Below are positions 59,312 to 64,000 of a DNA stretch of 64,000 bases, in pieces. This DNA comes from Rhodoligotrophos appendicifer (GTDB taxonomy: Bacteria; Pseudomonadota; Alphaproteobacteria; Rhizobiales; Im1). How positions within the stretch are numbered: position 1 is the stretch's first letter; each line of letters starts with the position of its first letter. Location: contig NZ_VHKL01000001.1 of assembly GCF_007474605.1 (NCBI RefSeq), positions 372,001 to 436,000 of the forward strand, in the 5' to 3' direction. Both the position numbers and the translations under genes were made by a program. Below the pieces are notes generated by a model, which did no database searches, was not told the origin of the DNA, and was given only the letters and a program-made list of their open reading frames with translations.

Positions 59312-60762
59312 GCGAAGACCTTTCTATCGCGCGCCATGTTGACAGTGGCGGGGGACAGAACCTTGCCGGGATTCAGGATGTTATTCGGATCGATCAGTCC
59401 CTTGATATCGACCATCATCCGGAGCGCGTCGGGCGATGTATAACGCAGCAGCGCGTCGCGCTTCAGCAGGCCGATTCCGTGCTCGGCACTGAAACTTCCT
59501 CCGACTGAGGCGACTGCCTCATAGACGATGTCCTCGACGGGTCCGGCGAGGGTGAGGAAGGTCTCCTCCTGCTCCCTGCCGCAACAGACATTGAAGTGGA
59601 TGTTGCCATCGCCGATATGGCCGAAGGCGACCACCTGCACGGCGGGGAACCGACGCTCGATCGCCCACGTCGCATCCCGGATGAAGGCCGGAATTCTGTC
59701 AATCGGCATCGACACGTCATGCTTGAAGCTGGGACCGGCCAGGCGTTGCGCCTCGACGCACGCTTCTCGGATCCGCCAGAAGCTCTGCGCCTCGCGCAGA
59801 CTCGAGCTGATGATCCCGTCGCGGATGGCACCCGAGACGAGCAGGGCCTCTAGAAAGCCGTCGAGCACCGGCCGGAGCGGCCAGGCGATCTGACTGGAGG
59901 AGAGTTCGATGAGGGCATAGAAGGGATAGGCCTCGTCCAGCGGATCCTGCACCTCCGGCACATGATCGATGGCCATCTGAAGCCCGATGCGCGGCACCAT
60001 TTCGAAGGCTGAGAGAAATTCATCCGCATGCTTCTGGGCACGCTGGTAGACCTCCATCAGGTCATCGAGGCTGCGCAGCGCGACGAAGGCTGTCTCAATC
60101 TGGCGACGCGCCGGAAAGAGCTTCAGGGTCGCCGCCGTCACGATTCCCAGCGTCCCTTCCGAACCGATGAAAAGCTGCTTCAGGTCGTAACCGGTATTGT
60201 TCTTGCGAAGGCCACGAAGGTCGTTGAAAATCGAGCCATCCGGCAAGACGGCTTCGAGGCCCAGCACGAGGTCTCGCATATTGCCGTAGCGCAATACGGA
60301 ATGACCGCCGGCATTGGTGGCGATGTTGCCACCAATCTGGCAGGAACCTTCCGCCCCCAGGCTAAGGGGGAAATATCGATCAAGCCCGCTAACGTGTTCT
60401 TGCAGCGAATGAAGGATGCAGCCTGCCTCGACGGTGATTGTATTATTGACAACGTCCTGGGCCCGGACTCGGGTCATTCGCTCCAGGCAGAGGATGACGT
60501 CGCCCCCGGCCGACGACGGCGCCGTCCCGCCGCACAGACCGGTATTGCCACCATGAGGAATGATGGCATGGCCCCGGCTCTGGCACAGCCGGACCACGTC
60601 TGCGACCTGCTCGACCGTAGCAGGTTTGACTACCGCGGCGGCGCGCCCTGCGAAGAGACCACGAAAATCCGAAAGGTACGAAGAGCCCGCACTTGGCGAA
60701 GCGATCACATGATCGTCCCCGACGAGCGTCTCCAGCTCACGCACCAATCCGATCGTCGACAC
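59308..60762 (-). CDS. FAD-linked oxidase, GlcD/D-2-hydroxyglutarate dehydrogenase type
   Basis: 484-residue flavoenzyme of the VAO/PCMH class. VKPATVEQVADVVRLCQSRG and PHGGNTGLCGGTAPS form the FAD-binding part, PLSLGAEGSCQIGGNIATNA the pyrophosphate region. GHIGDGNIHFNVC near the C-terminus is the metal-binding motif of D-2-hydroxy acid dehydrogenases, and SAEHGIGLLKRDAL ends the fold. It oxidises a D-2-hydroxy acid to the 2-oxo acid. I chose the GTG at 60762 with AAGGGG six bases before; an ATG at 60813 is possible. First gene of the operon. Confidence 0.88.
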   Translation of the reverse strand: MSTIGLVRELETLVGDDHVIASPSAGSSYLSDFRGLFAGRAAAVVKPATVEQVADVVRLCQSRGHAIIPHGGNTGLCGGTAPSSAGGDVILCLERMTRVRAQDVVNNTITVEAGCILHSLQEHVSGLDRYFPLSLGAEGSCQIGGNIATNAGGHSVLRYGNMRDLVLGLEAVLPDGSIFNDLRGLRKNNTGYDLKQLFIGSEGTLGIVTAATLKLFPARRQIETAFVALRSLDDLMEVYQRAQKHADEFLSAFEMVPRIGLQMAIDHVPEVQDPLDEAYPFYALIELSSSQIAWPLRPVLDGFLEALLVSGAIRDGIISSSLREAQSFWRIREACVEAQRLAGPSFKHDVSMPIDRIPAFIRDATWAIERRFPAVQVVAFGHIGDGNIHFNVCCGREQEETFLTLAGPVEDIVYEAVASVGGSFSAEHGIGLLKRDALLRYTSPDALRMMVDIKGLIDPNNILNPGKVLSPATVNMARDRKVFA

Positions 60763-61210
60763 CAGCCACCCCTTATCAGCCGTTCCGCGCCCGTGCATGG
60801 CGGCCAACTTCATCGCCTCGAAAGCTAGCAGACATTTTTGTTGTCTGACAAGTATAATGAATTCTATGATTTTTTTGAGCTGTTGAAGGTGACTTTTTGG
60901 CTGAAAACGCCGTCGGCGCTCGTGCTTCGCCCGTCGAGGATGTGGCACACGGCACACGTCGAGCCCACTAAAGCAGATTGACAATTCATAATTATATAAT
61001 TCTTATTGAGTCTGGGGGTGGCGGCAGGGGTGCCGCGGAATGGACGACACCAAGATTCAACAAGTGGTCGGGAAGGAATATTCCCAGCTTTCATGACGGC
61101 CGACATCGAGGCCGTGGAGTCTGCACTGGATCTCGACCGCGAAGTTTACCGCAAGTTCTAAGAGCGTTGAATAAATGCATTGATCAATCGCAGCGTTGCA
61201 GGAGAACAAG
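60763..61210. other. Divergent control region of hydantoinase operon and Liv importer
   Basis: 448 bp with an AT-rich core around 60840-60870 and 60980-61010. It also holds two tiny overlapping frames on the plus strand, 61040-61096 (18 codons) and 61093-61161 (22 codons), joined by an ATGA overlap. Neither has a strong ribosome site, so they are more likely a leader or a decayed gene end than functional peptides. Confidence 0.45.
60983..61008. promoter_or_regulatory. AT-rich motif ATAATTATATAA, copy 2
   Basis: ATAATTATATAA at 60988-60999 with AATTC directly to its left, as at 51075-51098. It lies between the FAD-linked oxidase and the Liv-type importer, which are divergent. A related but shorter word, AATTCTATGAT, is at 60860. 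Shared regulation of the two loci is inferred. Confidence 0.5.
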
Positions 61211-62443
61211 ATGGTGAGGTCACTCGTTGCAAACAGACGTCAATTCGGTCAGCTCGCGGCAGGGCTTGCCGCAGCTCTGGCCGGCTCTGGGGCCGCTTTC
61301 GCTCAAGGAGCGCAGCCCTTCAGGCTCGGCGCCCTGAACTCCATTACTGGCGCGGGCGGAGCCTATGGGCCGGGCATGCTGGAGGCGATCAAGATCGCCA
61401 TGACCCAGGTGAACGATGCCGGAGGAGCCGCGGGCCGCAAGTTCGAATTGTTCGCGGAGGATGATCAGACCAAGCCTGACGCCGCTGTGCTCGCGGTTAA
61501 GAAGCTCGTTGAGATCAACAGGGTCGAGGCCGTCGTCGGCATCTGGCCCTCATCGGTTCAACTCGCCACCCTTCCGATTACCAACGCCGCTGGCATCACG
61601 TCCTTCAACACGTGCGGTGCCCCCGAAATCGAGATGGTCGACAAGGAGGATCTTGTTTGGCAGTTCTATGCATCCAACAAGATGATCGGCCGTGTCTTCG
61701 CTGAAGTGGCAAAGGCGCGCGGCTTCAAGAACCCGGCAGTGCTGGCCTATAACAACTCGACAATGGTCGCTCAGGCGGAATATTTCCGCAAGACTTGGGA
61801 AGAAGGCGGCGGCAAGGTTGGCGAGTTCATCGTCTACGAGCCCAATCAGACCAGCTACCGCACCGAGCTCGACCGTGCCTTGGCGACAAAGCCAGACATC
61901 GTCGTCCTAAGCTCCTATACCCCCGACGTCACGATCCTCTTGAAGGAATGGTACCAGTCTGGTGCCGAGAACAAGTTCATCACCCCCGGCTGGGCGGTGA
62001 CACAGAAAGTCGCCGACATTCTCGGTCCTGAGATCTCCTCTCAGATCACGACGATATCGAACGTGCCGGCCAGCAACAACGACGCCTACGCAAAGTTCGT
62101 TGACGCCTTCAAGAAGGTGACGGGCACCGAGCCCGAGATGTTCGCAGCCTGCGCTTACGACATGGTGATTGTCCTGGCGCTCGCCATTGAACTGGCGGGT
62201 CCGACAGCGACGCCGAAGGAGATCGCTTCCAAGATCCGCTCCGTGACCAACGCCCCCGGAACCAAGGTAAGCACCTTCATCGAAGGCCGGGACCTGCTCA
62301 AAAAGGGCGAGGAAATAGATTACGAAGGGGCTTCATCTTCCCTTGAATTCGGCGAGTTCGGCAATACGACGCCAGCCTTCGGCGTCTATGGCTTCGACGA
62401 CAACAAGCTGGCCCTCAAGGAAGTAATGACCCTGCCATCATAG
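61211..62443 (+). CDS. Branched-chain amino acid-type ABC substrate-binding protein (LivK-like)
   Basis: 410-residue exported binding protein with a twin-arginine-like start (RRQFGQLAAGLAAALAG) and cleavage near AAFAQ. The fold begins LGALNSITGAGGAYGPGM and includes ELFAEDDQTKPDAAVLAVKK, cited by parts, and VVGIWPSSVQLATLPI. The ATG at 61211 has AGGAG upstream. Members also carry amides, aromatic acids and urea. Divergent from the hydantoinase operon, so it probably imports that pathway's substrate. Confidence 0.92.
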   Translation: MVRSLVANRRQFGQLAAGLAAALAGSGAAFAQGAQPFRLGALNSITGAGGAYGPGMLEAIKIAMTQVNDAGGAAGRKFELFAEDDQTKPDAAVLAVKKLVEINRVEAVVGIWPSSVQLATLPITNAAGITSFNTCGAPEIEMVDKEDLVWQFYASNKMIGRVFAEVAKARGFKNPAVLAYNNSTMVAQAEYFRKTWEEGGGKVGEFIVYEPNQTSYRTELDRALATKPDIVVLSSYTPDVTILLKEWYQSGAENKFITPGWAVTQKVADILGPEISSQITTISNVPASNNDAYAKFVDAFKKVTGTEPEMFAACAYDMVIVLALAIELAGPTATPKEIASKIRSVTNAPGTKVSTFIEGRDLLKKGEEIDYEGASSSLEFGEFGNTTPAFGVYGFDDNKLALKEVMTLPS

Positions 62444-62460
62444 CTTGATCGGACGAGAAG

Positions 62461-63336
62461 ATGGACTGGGTCACGATCGTCAATGCCGTCATAAACGGTG
62501 CGGTTGTTGGGCTGCTGCTGGCGCTTCCGGCGCTGGCAGTCACGCTCGTCTTCGGCATCGCCCGCTTTCCCAACGCCGCCACTGGCGATTACATGACCTT
62601 CGGCGCTTATGCAGCCGTAATGACTCAGATGTTCGTCTCGACCTCGCTGGTCGTGACCGCACTTCTTGCCTCGCTGGCGACTGGCCTGCTGGCTCTGTTC
62701 TTCTACGGCTGGGTCTTCCGGTCGCTGGCCAACCGCTCGCCCGTGGCAAGTCTGATCGCCTCGATCGGTATTGCCTTCGTTGTCCGCAGCTCCATAACGT
62801 TCTTTGCTGGCCAGTCGCCTTACAACATCCAGGCTCCCCTGGTGCGAGCCTGGAATTTCAGCGGCATCCGGGTCCTGCCTACGGATCTCTACATCGCCGC
62901 CACTGCTGCCGTGGCCTTGGCGGCGGTGTTCGGCCTGCTTCACTTCACCTCTCTCGGTCGGCGCATGCGTGCTGTTGCCGACAACCCGGAGCTTGCAAGT
63001 GCCAGCGGCATCAGCATCCGGCGCGTAATGCTCACTCTGTGGTCGATCGTCGGCCTGTTCAGCGGCCTCGGCGGCGTCCTTCTCGGGATCAAGGCCGTTG
63101 TCATGCCCGAATTGGGCTGGGAGCTGCTGCTGACGATCTTCGCTTCCGTCATCCTCGGCGGTCTCGGCAGCCCGATCGGGGCAGTGTGCGGAATGCTCCT
63201 GTTCGGCATCTCACAGGAGGTTGCCTCTCTCTATGTGGGCACGGCCTATAAGATCGTTCTCGCGTTCTTCGTCATTCTCTGCGTGCTTCTGGTCCGGCCG
63301 CAGGGAATGTTCGGCAAGATCATCGCGGTGAGGTGA
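62461..63336 (+). CDS. Branched-chain amino acid-type ABC permease (LivH-like)
   Basis: 291-residue membrane protein with eight or so helices. Features are VINGAVVGLLLALPALAVTL, FGIARFPNAATGDYMTFGAY and the cytoplasmic LGRRMRAVADNPELASASGI, followed by SVILGGLGSPIGAVCGMLL. It starts 17 bp after the binding protein stop with GAGAAG upstream. Partner of the following LivM-like gene. Confidence 0.93.
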   Translation: MDWVTIVNAVINGAVVGLLLALPALAVTLVFGIARFPNAATGDYMTFGAYAAVMTQMFVSTSLVVTALLASLATGLLALFFYGWVFRSLANRSPVASLIASIGIAFVVRSSITFFAGQSPYNIQAPLVRAWNFSGIRVLPTDLYIAATAAVALAAVFGLLHFTSLGRRMRAVADNPELASASGISIRRVMLTLWSIVGLFSGLGGVLLGIKAVVMPELGWELLLTIFASVILGGLGSPIGAVCGMLLFGISQEVASLYVGTAYKIVLAFFVILCVLLVRPQGMFGKIIAVR

Positions 63337-63340
63337 TCCC

Positions 63341-64000
63341 ATGGAATTTTATCTCATCGCCATCTCGATCACTGTCCTCATCTACATGCTGATGGCCAGC
63401 GGACTTGCGCTGCAATACGGCTTCACGGGACTGATCAATTTTGGTTATGTCGGCTTCTTCGCCATCGGAGCCTATACCTCCGCGATCCTCTCGATGCAGG
63501 GGGTTCCCCTCCCCCTCACCTTCTTGGCGGCAACGCTTCTGGCGGCGGTCGTAGCCTATCCTCTAGGAATCATCACCCTTCGCCTCAGCGGTGACTATCT
63601 GGCGATCATCACCCTGGGCTTCTCGGAATCCTTGCGCATGGTCCTCCAGAAGGAGGAGTGGCTCACGCGAGGCGTGCATGGAATCCCTGGCATTCCACGG
63701 GTCTTCGACAATTGGGCCGGCCCGGTTTCCGGTGACTTGACCTTGCTCGGCCTGCTTCTGATCGTCAATATCGGCGTCTTCGTCCTCATGCGCCACCTGA
63801 TCACCAGCCCGTTCGGACGCGTCATCGCCTCGATCCGCGACAATGAGGTCGCGGTCAGCGCGCTGGGCAAGAACCCCGCAAGCTTCAAAACCCGGTCCTT
63901 AATGCTTGGCTCCGCACTTGGCGGTCTAGCGGGCGCCTTCCAGGCACATTACGTGACTTTCATCAGCCCCGAGCAGTTCGTTCCTCTGATCACCTTCTAT
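63341..64000 (+). CDS. Branched-chain amino acid-type ABC permease (LivM-like, partial)
   Basis: The first 220 residues of a second permease, cut by the right edge. It starts at ATG 63341, four bases after the LivH-like stop. LASGLALQYGFTGLINFGYV-like sequence (ASGLALQYGFTGLINFG), GYVGFFAIGAYTSAIL, LRLSGDYLAIITLGFSESLR and the cytoplasmic SPFGRVIASIRDNEVAVSAL identify LivM. ATPase genes are expected beyond the window. Confidence 0.92.
   Translation, partial: MEFYLIAISITVLIYMLMASGLALQYGFTGLINFGYVGFFAIGAYTSAILSMQGVPLPLTFLAATLLAAVVAYPLGIITLRLSGDYLAIITLGFSESLRMVLQKEEWLTRGVHGIPGIPRVFDNWAGPVSGDLTLLGLLLIVNIGVFVLMRHLITSPFGRVIASIRDNEVAVSALGKNPASFKTRSLMLGSALGGLAGAFQAHYVTFISPEQFVPLITFY

Noticed and set aside
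52026-60762. Creatinine degradation operon
   Set aside because: HyuAB plus a sarcosine oxidase-like protein would fit, but no creatininase, creatine amidinohydrolase or N-carbamoylsarcosine amidase gene is present.

Overview
The window looks like chromosome or a large replicon of an alphaproteobacterium, most likely Hyphomicrobiales (Rhizobiales). The signs are GC-rich coding DNA, the long-form dCTP deaminase next to apaG, many ABC and TRAP uptake systems each tied to a GntR/FCD or Lrp regulator, and Zur-like boxes of the TGTTATAAT type. The genus cannot be read from the sequence. Nearly all of it is accessory catabolism and uptake, with a short housekeeping stretch (apaG, dcd, argE, one tRNA-Gly) in the middle. 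No phage genes, insertion sequences, CRISPR arrays or rRNA were seen.

Layout. 1-4189: TRAP transporter (substrate-binding protein cut by the left edge, fused DctQM) and a divergent PLP enzyme of the cysteine synthase fold. 4217-14799: a nine-gene minus-strand operon (ribose-type ABC transporter with a fused double permease, SDR, hydroxyacyl dehydrogenase, BKACE, two SMP-30 lactonases, VOC protein) with a divergent GntR regulator. This set fits oxidation of a sugar lactone or deoxy-sugar acid followed by beta-keto acid cleavage. 14796-17442: copper-handling module (DUF2946-like, YcnI-like, CopC-CopD). 17509-21699: argE, apaG, dcd, a ZIP-like membrane protein, tRNA-Gly(CCC). 21928-32393: two-subunit molybdenum hydroxylase, FAH-family enzyme, M20 peptidase, DMT exporter, flavin monooxygenase, GntR regulator and NrtA/SsuA-type ABC importer, linked by a shared upstream motif. 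32585-34827: PQQ dehydrogenase whose membrane anchor is a separate gene.

34828-43020: a probable zinc-starvation island. Three palindromic Zur-like boxes precede an orphan ZnuA/AztC-type binding protein, a COG0523 GTPase plus DUF1826 protein, and a complete nickel/peptide-type ABC importer whose first permease is frameshifted. 43266-51025: BVMO-like flavoprotein, SDR remnant, aminotransferase and semialdehyde dehydrogenase with a divergent Lrp regulator, then CaiB-type CoA transferase and enoyl-CoA hydratase. 51227-64000: GntR regulator, then a six-gene operon (FAD-linked oxidase, GntR, NicX/aminopeptidase-like protein, HyuA, HyuB, DAO-family oxidase) divergent from a Liv-type ABC importer that runs off the right edge.

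The most interesting parts are the Zur-like island with its candidate metallophore importer, the BKACE-lactonase operon, the Mo-hydroxylase cluster, and the HyuAB/NicX-like operon, whose intergenic region shares an AT-rich motif with one about 10 kb away. All functional readings come from recognised motifs and gene order. No database search was possible.
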